This document shows positions 45,201 through 53,868 of a stretch of 64,000 nucleotides of DNA, in pieces. Source of the DNA: CAWCDJ01 sp963796675 (GTDB lineage: Bacteria > Acidobacteriota > Terriglobia > Bryobacterales > Bryobacteraceae); NCBI GenBank assembly GCA_963796675.1, contig CAWCMS010000002.1, positions 558,001-622,000 of the forward strand, given 5' to 3'. The notes beneath the pieces are model-generated. The model was not told the origin of the DNA. It saw nothing but the letters and a program-made list of their open reading frames with translations, and searched no databases. The position numbers were made by a program, and so were the translations under genes. How positions within the stretch are numbered: the first letter of the stretch is position 1; the number at the start of each line of letters is the position of its first letter.

Positions 45201-45632
45201 AACGCGGTTCTGGGCGATTGGGATTTGAGCGGAATCCTCAACGTACAGAGCGGCCAGCCGATCGGCATCAGCCGTCCGTCGGTGAACAACGGAACCAGCG
45301 CGCACCTGGACAATCCGACGATCGCCCAGTGGTTCAACACCAGTGTTTTCTCGGTGGCCCAGGCTTACACTTTCGGCAATGTCGGGCCGGTGCTTCCCGA
45401 CGTGCGGAACGCGCCGATGCGCAACGTCGACGCAGTGCTGGCGAAGAATTTCGGCTTCCACATCGCGGAGCGTGCCATCACCATGCAGTTCCGCTCGGAG
45501 TTCTACAACCTCTTCAACCGGGTGCAGTTCGGCGGCCCGAACACCAGCGTGTCGTCGCTGAGTTTCGGACAGGTCACGTCCCAGGCGAACAATCCGCGGG
45601 ATATTCAGTTCGGATTGAAGTTGAATTTCTAA
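42264..45632 (+). CDS. TonB-dependent receptor, Oar-like with carboxypeptidase-regulatory domain
   Basis: A 1122-residue outer-membrane protein. It has a signal peptide (to about residue 27), then a carboxypeptidase-regulatory-like beta domain (VTGVVTDPTGAVVPGAKLTMTN, about 28-110). A plug-like region follows (LPLNIRDPFALVALTPGV, then GGRSGSQEILLDGSPDT) and then a large beta-barrel ending in a terminal Phe (FGLKLNF), the outer-membrane assembly signal. These receptors import large or scarce nutrients through TonB and are numerous in Solibacter-like genomes. The GTG start has GGGGGAG 7 bp upstream. It is divergent from a membrane-bound regulator. Confidence 0.92.
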   Translation: MRHNSLLQLLVLGVFTAAALLGQAFHAQVTGVVTDPTGAVVPGAKLTMTNLATGTEHTSVSNGAGIYRFPDLEPATYRLNCTLTGFKSFEQKPVTLQVNQTLEINVPLAQGATSEQVTVSAAPPPLDTESSTLGQVVTTRSIVNLPLNIRDPFALVALTPGVILGSNFGNGGGQDVGRNFFKSDFNVGGGRSGSQEILLDGSPDTTPDINRGVIDPPVDSVQEFKVQANSFDAQFGRTSGGVINMITKSGTNEIHGVGYDFERHSVLDANSFFNNRSGQPKQSFQRHQFGANAGGPVIKSKWFLFGDYEGLRQSYPASTISTVPTDLQKSGNFSQTFAANGAPIVVYDPASLATLSDGTRQRSAFPGNVIPSSRMNAVGSAVLGYYPSANLPGNAVTGASNFIFASKSITNSDKYDIRSDVNLGSSDRMFVRVSRQEDARLVPGSMPLPVGGGRQTFDHYLQTMADYTHLISATTVAEASFSFTRGLASQFGRSQGFDVSKLNLPASYISEVASQFPVFSPSDSVATSNGSDSFTQYQPRNVWAVLGSVAHQKGKHSLKVGGDIRLLHFNEGQNAVASGSFSFSRLFTQGPTPTQASTTGGFGVASMLLGDASGGSVNVINPISTQGSYYALYVQDDWRATQRLTINVGLRWDVGMGDKEKYNRLAYFDPSVTSPVGAAAGLPNLKGALAWIGQGNPSTQQATDWHNFGPRFGFAYNLDSKTVIRGGYGIFFLPRNIQGNGDGAVEAVRTTTMVASIDGLTPATTMSNPFPSGLLPALNDRNVLANIGTSLAAPIYAFKNAYSQTWSFGVQRELPWGMVLDAHYWGSKSTRLQTTWNINQLPDVYLSMTTHLNDLVPNPFYSQSLGGVLASSTFSRQQSLLPYPQYGGISQVYVPDGNSSYEAGTLQVEKRLSSKMTFLAAYTRSKAIDNVRTPQDVYNRALEKGLSGFDTPNQFRLSGVYNLPFGRDRDHFKSMNRVVNAVLGDWDLSGILNVQSGQPIGISRPSVNNGTSAHLDNPTIAQWFNTSVFSVAQAYTFGNVGPVLPDVRNAPMRNVDAVLAKNFGFHIAERAITMQFRSEFYNLFNRVQFGGPNTSVSSLSFGQVTSQANNPRDIQFGLKLNF

Positions 45633-45640
45633 CCGGGGCC

Positions 45641-45666
45641 GGTCGAGCGGTTGCGGCCGCTCGACC
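45641..45666. terminator. Bidirectional hairpin terminator candidate
   Basis: Perfect 10-bp stem GGTCGAGCGG / CCGCTCGACC with a 6-nt loop, between the convergent TonB receptor and patatin genes. It has no long T tract on either side. Confidence 0.6.
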
Positions 45667-45669
45667 GCT

Positions 45670-48303
45670 TCACGCTGTCGCGCCTTTGCTTTGCGTCTGC
45701 GATTCGCCCTGCATCTTTTCGATCCGCTGTAGCCGCCCGCGGCGCAGATACATTTGATCGAAGATGAGCAGATGCACCGACGCTGCGATCGATCCCACGA
45801 TGCCCATGCCGACGCTGATTGCAATCTGCCGTAGCGCGTCCTTGTAGCGGACGATCCGCACCAGACGACTCCCGACCACCGTCGTAAGGACGATGACGAG
45901 CGCGGTGACTCCGAGCCGGCCGGTGGTGAGAAGCGGGTAGTCGTACCAATGCCAACATGCCCACACCGCTGCGGCCACCAACGCCAGAATCACCAGCCGG
46001 CCAAAATATCTCAGAGGGCGCGAGAGTTTCCAGATCTTGAAGGCGAGGGAGTTCGCGGCGGCGAGCAGGGCCATCACTTCGCGATGCGCCGCGTCCACGC
46101 CCGAGATTCGCTTCATGGGTGGTTCGATCCGGAGAAATTGCCAATCGGCGTTGGGCTCGCCGCTCGCGGGGAAGTTTTGCGCCACGCAGGAATACTCGGC
46201 CTCCGCCATGCGATAGCCGCTGGTCATCAGGGCATAGGCCTCAACTTCGTGGAAGGAATCGAGATCGGTGCGGACGGCGGCCAGTAACCTCTGAACGTCT
46301 TTGCGAATTCCGTAATAAGTCAGGTCGCCGCGTCGAACCGACGGCCGTGCTTCGTCGGAGGCATCCACGGGATCCTCGCAGTTGATCCAGTCTACGGGAT
46401 CGACGTCGAGGTCCTTCTTCAGGTGCAGGAACATCATCCCGCGGAGCAGCGAGGAGCGGCGCCGGGCGTCCAGTTCGTGAAATTCGGCGGAGCGAACGCG
46501 GCTTTGCAGAATGGAGTTGGAGCGGAGCACGGCGCTCAATGCCGTGTTGCCCGGTTGATCCTGGTCCTCCATCTGACCGCTGGCATCGCTGACCAGCAAT
46601 ACCGAGCAACCCTGTTCCAGCAGAGCCGTGACCCCCTGGTTGTCATGCACGCCGCCGTCCACCAGGCGAACGGTCTTATCCGGGAATAGATTCGGCAGGC
46701 TGATCGGCTCGAACAGACCAGGCACACAGGAGGATGCCGCCACCGCATATCCCAACCGATATCGACGATAACCCTCCGGCGCTTCATAGTAGTACATGCG
46801 GCGGAGACGGGAATTGGCGTCGATCTCGTTATCGATTCCGACCGGAGGCTCGCCCATCCACGTTGCGGTGAATTGCCAGTTGTGCCCCGTATTCAGAGTG
46901 GTCGCATTCAGAATGAGGATCGGCGCTTTCACGCTGCGCCTCCAGTTGTGCGATGCAGGCTTGAAGCCGGACGGCTCGCCGAGAGGCTGGATGGTCAGGT
47001 CGTTGATCCAACGGTCGCCGTTTTCGAGGCCGTCGTTAATTCTGCGGTAGAGATGCTTCTCGTATAACTCTCCCACTCGCTCCGTGCGGGAGGCATTGGG
47101 AAACAAAAGCATGCGAATGTTCGCCACGGGATTTGCCAGCACCCTGGTGCGGATATTCTTTTGGACGCCCGCCAGAAACTCCGTCTGGATTCGCTCGATA
47201 ATGCGGATGTAATCCTGACGATTGATCTCGTGGTCCGCCTTGGTTTGAAGAAGGTGCCGCAGTTCGAGGTAATAGTAGGCTCCGACAATCGAGCCCCCGG
47301 AAACGCAGGACAATACCTCTACGTGGCGCAATATGTCGAGCTCGGCCAGGCGGGCGAGGACGCCGATGTGGAAGAGCGCGGCCCGGAAGCCTCCGCCCGA
47401 GAGGGCCAGCCCCACCTTCCCGATGTATGCCGTCGTCACGCCGGAAGCGGTTCCCAGAAATTGCTCCAGGACGTCCCTGGGCTCGCCAGCTAATTCTCCG
47501 CCCGGCTGGCAACCGCTCATCAGCCGCGCGAGACTCGCCAGTTGCCGCCCCGCGGTTTCCAGTTCCCACTCTTGTATGTCCGGCAGGGATTTCCCCTCCA
47601 GAAGATGTGGCAATGCCTCCCGGTAGCGTTCGAGCCCAAACAGGGCTTCTGCCACCGTCGCGAAGAACCACCATTGTGTTTTCAGGGACGCATGCGCGGG
47701 CTGGTTCCCCAATGGCGGAAGTTGAGCAACAATCTCCTCGCGAATGCGCCGCGCTTGCGCGATTCGACCGGAGGCCGTGTCGAGACCTGCATTGGCGACA
47801 ACGGATTCGGCCCTTTCCTGATGGGCGATCAGGTCCAGGATGTACGCGGTGTTAATGGCGGTATAGCCATAATCACCGGCGATTCCTTCAGCGTAGCCGC
47901 GCGCGTAGTAAGCCAGCGAGCATTCCAGGTCCGCACGCTGCCCGAAGGCTTCCCACTTGTTCTTGTAGATCGCGCCGGCGAGTCCTAACGTTTCCTGATC
48001 TCTGGTCGTATTCAAGTCCTCGCACTGCGCCAGAATTTCCAGCGCCTTGTCGAATTTCAGGTCCACGGGAAGGTCGGGGTCCTTGTATGTGCAGAGGGCA
48101 TGCTGTTGCCGGAGTTTCGTGGCGAGCGGCGGATCGGCATGGATCGCAGGATCCTGTCGAGCCCGGAAAAGAAGGCGCCGGGCGTATCCGAAATACTTCT
48201 CATTCTTCAGAGCGGTAGCCAGGGACAAAACTTCCCTGGCGGTTGACTGGCGGCCGCGCAGAATATCTTCCGCCGTTTGAATCATCGAGTTACTCTGAAT
48301 CAT
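45670..48303 (-). CDS. TPR - patatin-like phospholipase membrane protein
   Basis: An 877-residue protein in three parts. Residues 1-280 are helical repeats resembling the TRAFs-binding (DUF4071-like) TPR region. Residues 295-640 are a patatin phospholipase: the oxyanion loop GGGFRA (303-308), nucleophile Ser335 in CVSGGS and the catalytic Asp in VDGGVHDNQG. The C terminus has three or four membrane segments. Patatins cleave membrane lipids and serve as effectors in several bacterial immune systems; TPR regions of this type are also known from nucleotide-based conflict systems. AGAGG lies 8 bp before the ATG. It is divergent from a RyR-domain gene 114 bp away. A defence role is inference only. 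Confidence 0.82.
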   Translation of the reverse strand: MIQSNSMIQTAEDILRGRQSTAREVLSLATALKNEKYFGYARRLLFRARQDPAIHADPPLATKLRQQHALCTYKDPDLPVDLKFDKALEILAQCEDLNTTRDQETLGLAGAIYKNKWEAFGQRADLECSLAYYARGYAEGIAGDYGYTAINTAYILDLIAHQERAESVVANAGLDTASGRIAQARRIREEIVAQLPPLGNQPAHASLKTQWWFFATVAEALFGLERYREALPHLLEGKSLPDIQEWELETAGRQLASLARLMSGCQPGGELAGEPRDVLEQFLGTASGVTTAYIGKVGLALSGGGFRAALFHIGVLARLAELDILRHVEVLSCVSGGSIVGAYYYLELRHLLQTKADHEINRQDYIRIIERIQTEFLAGVQKNIRTRVLANPVANIRMLLFPNASRTERVGELYEKHLYRRINDGLENGDRWINDLTIQPLGEPSGFKPASHNWRRSVKAPILILNATTLNTGHNWQFTATWMGEPPVGIDNEIDANSRLRRMYYYEAPEGYRRYRLGYAVAASSCVPGLFEPISLPNLFPDKTVRLVDGGVHDNQGVTALLEQGCSVLLVSDASGQMEDQDQPGNTALSAVLRSNSILQSRVRSAEFHELDARRRSSLLRGMMFLHLKKDLDVDPVDWINCEDPVDASDEARPSVRRGDLTYYGIRKDVQRLLAAVRTDLDSFHEVEAYALMTSGYRMAEAEYSCVAQNFPASGEPNADWQFLRIEPPMKRISGVDAAHREVMALLAAANSLAFKIWKLSRPLRYFGRLVILALVAAAVWACWHWYDYPLLTTGRLGVTALVIVLTTVVGSRLVRIVRYKDALRQIAISVGMGIVGSIAASVHLLIFDQMYLRRGRLQRIEKMQGESQTQSKGATA

Positions 48304-48417
48304 TTCGGAACCTCTGTGATCGTGGCAGATTGTACCGCGTTATCCGGCCGAACGCGGGGTTAGGATGAAATCTGGGAAGGCGGCGCCCCATTTCCGGCGC
48401 CGCAAGGAGGAAGAGCC

Positions 48418-48708
48418 ATGGCAACCTACAAGCCGGAACCGATCGACACGTCGCACGTGGAACTGCGGGCGGATCTCGGCGAGCTGGTGGAGAGCCTGGC
48501 TCGCAACAATCACGACAACTGGGCGCTGCAGCGCATCGGGGAGGGCTGGCGTTATGGGACGGCCCGGAACGACGAGCGGAAAGAGCATCCCGACCTGGTG
48601 CCGTACCACGAACTCCCCGATTCCGAGAGGGAGTATGACCGGCGGACCGTAATCGACGTGCTCAGAGCATTGATGGCACTTGGATACGAAGTCAGAAAGC
48701 GCGACTGA
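48418..48708 (+). CDS. RyR-domain protein
   Basis: A 96-residue protein consisting of one RyR domain, named from ryanodine receptors: LVESLARNNHDNWALQRIGEGWRYGTARNDERKEHPDLVPYHELPDSEREYDR. In bacteria this domain is proposed to sense nucleotide-derived ligands and is found near conflict-system genes. A purine-rich ribosome site (AAGGAGG) lies about 9 bp before the ATG. It is divergent from the TPR-patatin gene. Confidence 0.88.
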   Translation: MATYKPEPIDTSHVELRADLGELVESLARNNHDNWALQRIGEGWRYGTARNDERKEHPDLVPYHELPDSEREYDRRTVIDVLRALMALGYEVRKRD

Positions 48709-48743
48709 CGGTCCAGTGGCCTGCGCCGGCAAACCGCGCTTTG

Positions 48744-49166
48744 TTATCGGGGAGTCTGGGAGCGTCTATCGTTCCCGGTCAAGCCGGTGGCCAGGAGCAC
48801 GCAACCGACCAGGAAGGGAATCGACCCGGCGGCCACGCCGACTTTCCAAGTGTCGACGTCCCCCATCACTGCGAGCATCAGAGCGAGACCGACGGCAACG
48901 GCGATGAGAATCTCACCGCTGACAATCCAATTCCTTCGCTGCTCCCGTTCCCTGCGTAGGGCCCGGATTGCCTCCTGGTCACGGATCCAATCGAGCACAT
49001 CGCCGGCTTGCGGGGACGGGTTCTCCGCGAGCGTCTTGAGCAGCGCCAGCCGATCTCGCTCCTGCCGCTCCCGAGCGGGACCGGAAACCCAGACGACGAT
49101 GCTTGCGAAGGCGAACACCGCGACTATGGCGGCGGCGAGAAACAGAAACAATGCGGCAGTAGCCAT
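48744..49166 (-). CDS. Small membrane protein, possibly DUF6249-like
   Basis: A 140-residue protein with one N-terminal membrane segment, a charged middle (SGPARERQERDRLALLKTLAENPSPQAGDVLDWIRDQEAIRALRRERE) and two more segments. The pattern resembles DUF6249-type proteins often next to ECF sigma genes. AAAGGA precedes the ATG. It is divergent from the sigma factor gene, with 132 bp between, so both may be controlled from the same region. Confidence 0.7.
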   Translation of the reverse strand: MATAALFLFLAAAIVAVFAFASIVVWVSGPARERQERDRLALLKTLAENPSPQAGDVLDWIRDQEAIRALRREREQRRNWIVSGEILIAVAVGLALMLAVMGDVDTWKVGVAAGSIPFLVGCVLLATGLTGNDRRSQTPR

Positions 49167-49298
49167 TTTCGTTTTCCTTTCGACCGATGAGACCAGGGTT
49201 CTTACAAACCGGTTGCATTTCTTTTGCGTAAGTGGAGAATAAAAAAACGCAACCGGCCCGCCGCGACGAAGGTCCAATCCGAGACGCGAGACTCCGAG

Positions 49299-49880
49299 AT
49301 GCCCACGACGGATCCAGATGCCGCGGATGTCGCCCGCTTCCTCGGGGGAGATCCGAGCGCGTTCGAGGCGATCGTTCATCGATGGCAGCACAGGCTGGTC
49401 AGCCTGGCCTGGCGCTTCTGCCGGGACAGGGCTACTGCCGAAGACATGGCCCAGGAAGTTTTTGTGAAGGCCTTCCGGTCGCTCCCTTCATTCCGGGGGG
49501 ATTCGGCATTCTCGACATGGGTGATCGCGATCGCCGTGAATACCTTCCGTTCGCGGCTCCGCGCCGAGGGGCAGCCTTTATTGAGCCTCGACGCGAACCG
49601 CGTTTTCGCAGCCGCCCCGGGCCCATTTCGCGATCTCGAGGACCGCGACCGCGATGAACGTGTGCGCCGTGCCGTGTTGACCCTCCCCGAACGATATCGG
49701 GACGCGATCCTGGTGTTCTATTTTGAAGAGAAGGACCTTGGCGAATCCGCGCGGATTCTGGGGATCCCCGAGGGTACTTTGAAGGCCCGGCTGCATCGGG
49801 CCCGGGAGCTATTGAAACGCCGATGCGCGAACCTTGCCCCGGACGGAGCGAATACCCTGAAGATCAAGGAGGCACAATGA
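49299..49880 (+). CDS. ECF-type RNA polymerase sigma factor
   Basis: A 193-residue sigma factor with region 2 (WRFCRDRATAEDMAQEVFVKAFRSLPSFRGDSAFSTW) binding the -10 element and region 4 (LPERYRDAILVFYFEEKDLGESARILGIPEGTLKARLHRAREL) binding the -35 element. The ATG at 49299 is preferred; the frame is open 75 bp upstream. Its stop overlaps the next gene's start (ATGA), so they are translationally coupled and the next protein probably controls it. The stimulus is unknown. Confidence 0.9.
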   Translation: MPTTDPDAADVARFLGGDPSAFEAIVHRWQHRLVSLAWRFCRDRATAEDMAQEVFVKAFRSLPSFRGDSAFSTWVIAIAVNTFRSRLRAEGQPLLSLDANRVFAAAPGPFRDLEDRDRDERVRRAVLTLPERYRDAILVFYFEEKDLGESARILGIPEGTLKARLHRARELLKRRCANLAPDGANTLKIKEAQ

Positions 49881-50212
49881 CGCCGGACGATCTCGATCGA
49901 ATTCTTTCGTCGGACGATTCTCTGGAGCCGTCATCGGGTTTCCTGAAGAACGTGATGGCGGCCGTACAGCAAGCGCCCGAAGAGTTTCCGCGAACGTTCC
50001 CATGGCTACGCTTCGTGACGGGCCTGATCGCCTTGCTGGTGATGGCGGCCGCGGGGACGCTGCTGCTGATGCGGTGGGGTCCGGCGCTGACTCCGCTGGC
50101 GGTGCGCCTGGAGCCGTTTACCGCACTTGCGCAGGCGTTCGGCTACGTGGTGGCCGCCACGCTTCTGACATTGTGCATCGCCGCCATCCCGTGGCTGCGG
50201 GTGCGGCCCTGA
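49877..50212 (+). CDS. Small two-span membrane protein, probable anti-sigma factor
   Basis: A 111-residue protein with a cytoplasmic N terminus (TPDDLDRILSSDDSLEPSSGFLKNVMAAVQQAPEEFPRTFPW) and two membrane segments. It has no zinc-finger cysteine motif. Its start overlaps the ECF sigma stop by 4 bp and AAGGAGG lies 6 bp upstream. Position and size fit a membrane anti-sigma factor; this is inferred from context. Confidence 0.7.
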   Translation: MTPDDLDRILSSDDSLEPSSGFLKNVMAAVQQAPEEFPRTFPWLRFVTGLIALLVMAAAGTLLLMRWGPALTPLAVRLEPFTALAQAFGYVVAATLLTLCIAAIPWLRVRP

Positions 50213-50215
50213 AGG

Positions 50216-51622
50216 CTAGGCCGCCGCGGGGGACTGGTCCAGCGGACCACCGCCGCTATGGAGCGCCTCTTCCACTTTCTCCATCAGGGTTGTGAGCTTG
50301 TAGGGCTTCTGTAGGAAACCGGCCACCGCTTCGGAGGGGACCTTTGCGCGCGCTTCCTCCTCGGGGTAGCCGCTGGTTAAGACGATTCGTATGCGCGGGT
50401 ACTTCCGATGCAGGATCGGCACCAGTTCCCCGGCTTCCATTCCCGGCATCGAGAGATCCAGGAGAATGACCGATGGCGGCGAGGGCGCACCGGCGATCGT
50501 CTCGAGCGCGCTCTTCCCATCGGGAGCTTCCAGCACTTCGTAGCCGCTCGCCCTCAGCGCCGCAGACGCCAGCCCGCGTACCATCTCCTCGTCGTCGACA
50601 ACCAGGATCACTGCCGGTGCGCGACCTTCGCCCCGTGCCTCGGCAGAAGGGGAGCCGGTCGGGAGGGGCGCCGCGGATTTCCTGCCGGCGAAGGGCAGGA
50701 AGACGCGAAGCCTCGAACCGGCGCCAGGAGTGCTCTCCACGTCGATGAAGCCGTTGTAACTGCGTACGATGCCCTGGACAGCAGCCAATCCAAGGCCGCG
50801 GCCGGTGAACTTGGTCGAGAAGAATGGATCGAAGATCTGCGAAAGCGTTGCCTCGTCCATGCCGCAGCCGTTATCCGAGACGTCGAGGCAGACAAACGGT
50901 CCGGGCCGTGCGTCGTATAGCGGCGCGTGCGCCAGGGCGACTTCCGGAGGAATCTCGCGGCTGCTGGTGGCGATCTCAATCCAGCCGTTGGCATCGGCTG
51001 GTATGGATTCGCCGGCATTGATCACCAGGTTCACGAGGATCTGCTCGATCTGGGTGGGATCGGCCCTGATGAGCAACTCCTCGGCCGACAGAGTGAAACG
51101 GAGGTGCACTCTCTTGGGAATTGACGCCGACAGGAGCGCGCTACAGCGATAAACAATGTCTCTGAGATCGAAGGTCTCGGAGACGAAGTGACCCTTGCCC
51201 GCATAAGCCAGCAACTGCCTGGTGAGGTAAGCAGCCCGCTCCGAAGAGGTCACAACCTGCCGCATTTCCGGGGAGGAAGGGTATTTGCGGAGGGCGAGAT
51301 CCGCGCTTCCGATAATGACCGTGAGCAGGTTATTGAAATCGTGTGCGATGCCGCCGGCGAGCATACCGACGCTCTCCAGTTTTTGTGCCTGCCGCAGACG
51401 TTCCTCCGTCCGCTTGCGCTCGGTGACGTCGACGAATATGCCGATTGCGCCAGTGGAGCGGCCCTCGGCATCGAGAAAGGGCACTGCGTTGCCGACGATG
51501 CTGGTTCGAGTTCCATCCGGGAAAACGAGGTCTAACTCCTGTTCGTGAACCGCCTGCCCGGTGGCAGCCGCCTTCGGGAGCGGCAGTTCGTCAGGCGGGA
51601 TTTCGCTCCCGTGCTGAAGCAC
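50216..51622 (-). CDS. Hybrid histidine kinase, C-terminal part after a frameshift
   Basis: The second part of a broken sensor kinase. It carries the end of a PAS domain (ELDLVFPDGTRTSIVGNAVPF), the histidine box MLAGGIAHDFNNLLT, an ATPase domain (NLVINAGESI; DNGCGMD; GRGLGLAAVQGI) and a C-terminal receiver domain (VVDDEE, phospho-acceptor Asp in LLDLSMPG, LTSGYP, Lys in QKPY). The first codons continue the fifth PAS of the 51532-53772 part in another frame, with a switch near 51635. The nominal start here is only where the frame opens. A one-base deletion or a sequencing error would explain it. Confidence 0.8.
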   Translation of the reverse strand: MLQHGSEIPPDELPLPKAAATGQAVHEQELDLVFPDGTRTSIVGNAVPFLDAEGRSTGAIGIFVDVTERKRTEERLRQAQKLESVGMLAGGIAHDFNNLLTVIIGSADLALRKYPSSPEMRQVVTSSERAAYLTRQLLAYAGKGHFVSETFDLRDIVYRCSALLSASIPKRVHLRFTLSAEELLIRADPTQIEQILVNLVINAGESIPADANGWIEIATSSREIPPEVALAHAPLYDARPGPFVCLDVSDNGCGMDEATLSQIFDPFFSTKFTGRGLGLAAVQGIVRSYNGFIDVESTPGAGSRLRVFLPFAGRKSAAPLPTGSPSAEARGEGRAPAVILVVDDEEMVRGLASAALRASGYEVLEAPDGKSALETIAGAPSPPSVILLDLSMPGMEAGELVPILHRKYPRIRIVLTSGYPEEEARAKVPSEAVAGFLQKPYKLTTLMEKVEEALHSGGGPLDQSPAAA

Positions 51623-53772
51623 CCGAAAAGAGGCGGCATTTCGCCCTCAGGCGCCGACTTCGAAAGATTGCTTCCCGGCGGCAGGCGCAGCATTTCGTAT
51701 GCGCGGTGATTGCCGATCATATTGCGGCACTCCGGATCGCGTGAGATGAACATCGCGATGGGCGCCGCATCCATCATTGCCTGTAACTCCGTCGCGCGGG
51801 CCAGTTCCTCGCTGTGAGCTTTGCGCATGGCCTTCTCCATAAGTTTGCGTGCTGTAATGTCGAGAAATATGCCGATTGCACCCGTGGTGCGGCCCTCGTC
51901 ATCCAGAAGAGGAACCGCGTTCCCGACGATGGTGGCGTGGCCTCCATCGGGATAGACCAAGTCCAGCTCCTGGTCGTAGACCGTCTGCCCTGTGGCGGCA
52001 GCCCGCTGCATCGGCAGCTCGCGCGGAGGCACCACTTCTCCGTCGCGCATTATCCGGCAAGCAGCCGTTCTTGGAGCCTGTGCGGAAAGATTGACTCCTG
52101 CCGGCTCCCGGAACAGATTATATGCGCGGCGATTGCCGATAATATTGAGGCATTCCGGATCGCGCGAGATGAACATGGCAATCGGCGCTGCGTCCATGAT
52201 CGCCTGCAACTCCGTGGCGCGGGCCAGTTCCTCGCTGTGCGCCTTGCGCAGGGCTTCCTCGATTTTGCGCTGCTCGCTGATGTCGGTCATGGTGCCAAAC
52301 CAGCGGACCACCTTGCCGTCGAGATCGTGCAACGGCACCGCCCTGGCCAGGAAAGGACGAGTGATGCCATCCACGCCGCGCACCGCGAGTACAGACTCGA
52401 AGGGACGTCCGGTTGCAAGCGAATCCTGCCAGCGTTCCAACCATTCGGGCGAACCCTCTTGATCGATTGCCGCGAGCCAGCCCCATCCTCTCGCCTGCGC
52501 AACGGTGAGGCCGGTGTAATCAGACCAGCGTTGGTTAAACCAGAAGAATCTACCGTCGGCTTCGGCGATTCCGCAGGTGTTCGGCATGGCATTCGCGAGG
52601 GTTCGGAACTGTTCTTCGCTGTGTCGTAGATCCTCTTCCATGTGTTTGCGCGCGGTAATGTCTTGTACGATGCCGCACATTCGCCGCGGACGTCCCTGGG
52701 CGTCCCGATGGTACTCGCCTATGACCGAGATCCAGCGCAAGGCGCCATCGGCCCTGCGGATCCGGCACTCGAATTGGATCTCGGATCCGTTCGCTGCCGC
52801 CTGCTGGATGACTAGATCGACGTTCTCGCGGTATTCCGGCAGGACGTGACCCAGAAAGGTCTCGTAATTCCAGTGCCGTACAGGCTCGGAGTACCCGAAG
52901 ATCTGGTCGTGTTGCCTGGAGCGCCAGGTCTCAAAGGTGGTGAGATCGAAATCCCAAGCGCCCGTATTCGCGGCATCGAGGACGATTTCGAGTCGCCGTT
53001 GGCTGGTGCGCAATGCTTCATCCGCACGTTTGTGTTCCGTGATATCACGACTGATTGCCAGTATGCGCCTAGGCCCCTCTTCCTCGGTTCGCTCCAACAC
53101 CTGCCGGCTATCCACGATCAACTGGCGGCCATCTCGGGCCGTCTGGATGATTTCGCCTTCCCAGCGCCGTACCCGGCTCAGGGTTTCATCAATCTCCCCG
53201 ATAGGTATCGGGGTTTCGCTCCGCAGCAACCGATGGAGCACCTTGCCGGCCGCCTCACGTTCCGACCAACCGTATAACTCCTCCGCCCCTTTATTCCACT
53301 TGAGGATTCTCCGTTCGCTGTCCAGGGTGACGACGGCATCGTGCGAAAGATTGATCAACTGCGACTGCTGCAGCAGCACCTGCTGCATTCTTGCCCGGGC
53401 CAGAAGCGACTCCCGCAAGCTTCCAACCAGAAGAGCAATGGAGACTGCCGTCACCGCGAACAGCCAGAATCCCCAGACTTCTGCCGGGTTTTCGAGCGCC
53501 CAAGTGTGGTGAGGTGCCAGGAAAACCCGGTCCACCGCGAGCGCGCTCAGCGCGCCTGCAACAAGGCCGGGTCCGCGCCCGCCAAAGAAAGAGACGACCG
53601 TCAGCGCCAGGACGTAAGGCAAGTATGGGGCGTAAATACCCACGACAGAGTGCCACGTAAGCCGCAATCCCGTGGCGGCAGCGACGGCCACTACGGCCAT
53701 ACCATATCGCCAGACGGCCTTATATCTGGTGCCGACGGTTTGCACCCACTGAGTGTGTCTGGTGGGTCGCAT
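51532..53772 (-). CDS. Hybrid histidine kinase, N-terminal sensor part (frameshifted)
   Basis: The sensor part of a membrane histidine kinase. Residues 15-130 hold about four membrane segments in a DUF4118/MASE-like block. Then come PAS domains: about residues 140-260, 260-380, 385-510, 510-640 and a broken fifth. PAS 4 and 5 are near copies (AAPIAMFISRDPEC appears twice), a recent tandem duplication. After about residue 735 the frame goes wrong (FGCFSTGAKSRL) and ends at 51532, while homology continues in another frame. The ATG at 53772 has AGGGA upstream. If real, the break would leave a sensor without a kinase; if a sequencing error, the gene is about 1190 residues. Confidence 0.8.
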   Translation of the reverse strand: MRPTRHTQWVQTVGTRYKAVWRYGMAVVAVAAATGLRLTWHSVVGIYAPYLPYVLALTVVSFFGGRGPGLVAGALSALAVDRVFLAPHHTWALENPAEVWGFWLFAVTAVSIALLVGSLRESLLARARMQQVLLQQSQLINLSHDAVVTLDSERRILKWNKGAEELYGWSEREAAGKVLHRLLRSETPIPIGEIDETLSRVRRWEGEIIQTARDGRQLIVDSRQVLERTEEEGPRRILAISRDITEHKRADEALRTSQRRLEIVLDAANTGAWDFDLTTFETWRSRQHDQIFGYSEPVRHWNYETFLGHVLPEYRENVDLVIQQAAANGSEIQFECRIRRADGALRWISVIGEYHRDAQGRPRRMCGIVQDITARKHMEEDLRHSEEQFRTLANAMPNTCGIAEADGRFFWFNQRWSDYTGLTVAQARGWGWLAAIDQEGSPEWLERWQDSLATGRPFESVLAVRGVDGITRPFLARAVPLHDLDGKVVRWFGTMTDISEQRKIEEALRKAHSEELARATELQAIMDAAPIAMFISRDPECLNIIGNRRAYNLFREPAGVNLSAQAPRTAACRIMRDGEVVPPRELPMQRAAATGQTVYDQELDLVYPDGGHATIVGNAVPLLDDEGRTTGAIGIFLDITARKLMEKAMRKAHSEELARATELQAMMDAAPIAMFISRDPECRNMIGNHRAYEMLRLPPGSNLSKSAPEGEMPPLFGCFSTGAKSRLTNCRSRRRLPPGRRFTNRS

Positions 53773-53868
53773 ACGTTTATCCCTGGTGAGAATCCATCTC
53801 ACTTTGAGAGATGCAACCTCTTTACCAGTCGGTCGGGGTTACGGGCGATTTGCCGGCCAGTTTATCTC

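Noticed and set aside
44007..45824. A long minus-strand frame opposite the TonB receptor.
   Set aside because: Arginine-rich antisense frame in high-GC DNA without ribosome site or recognisable domain.
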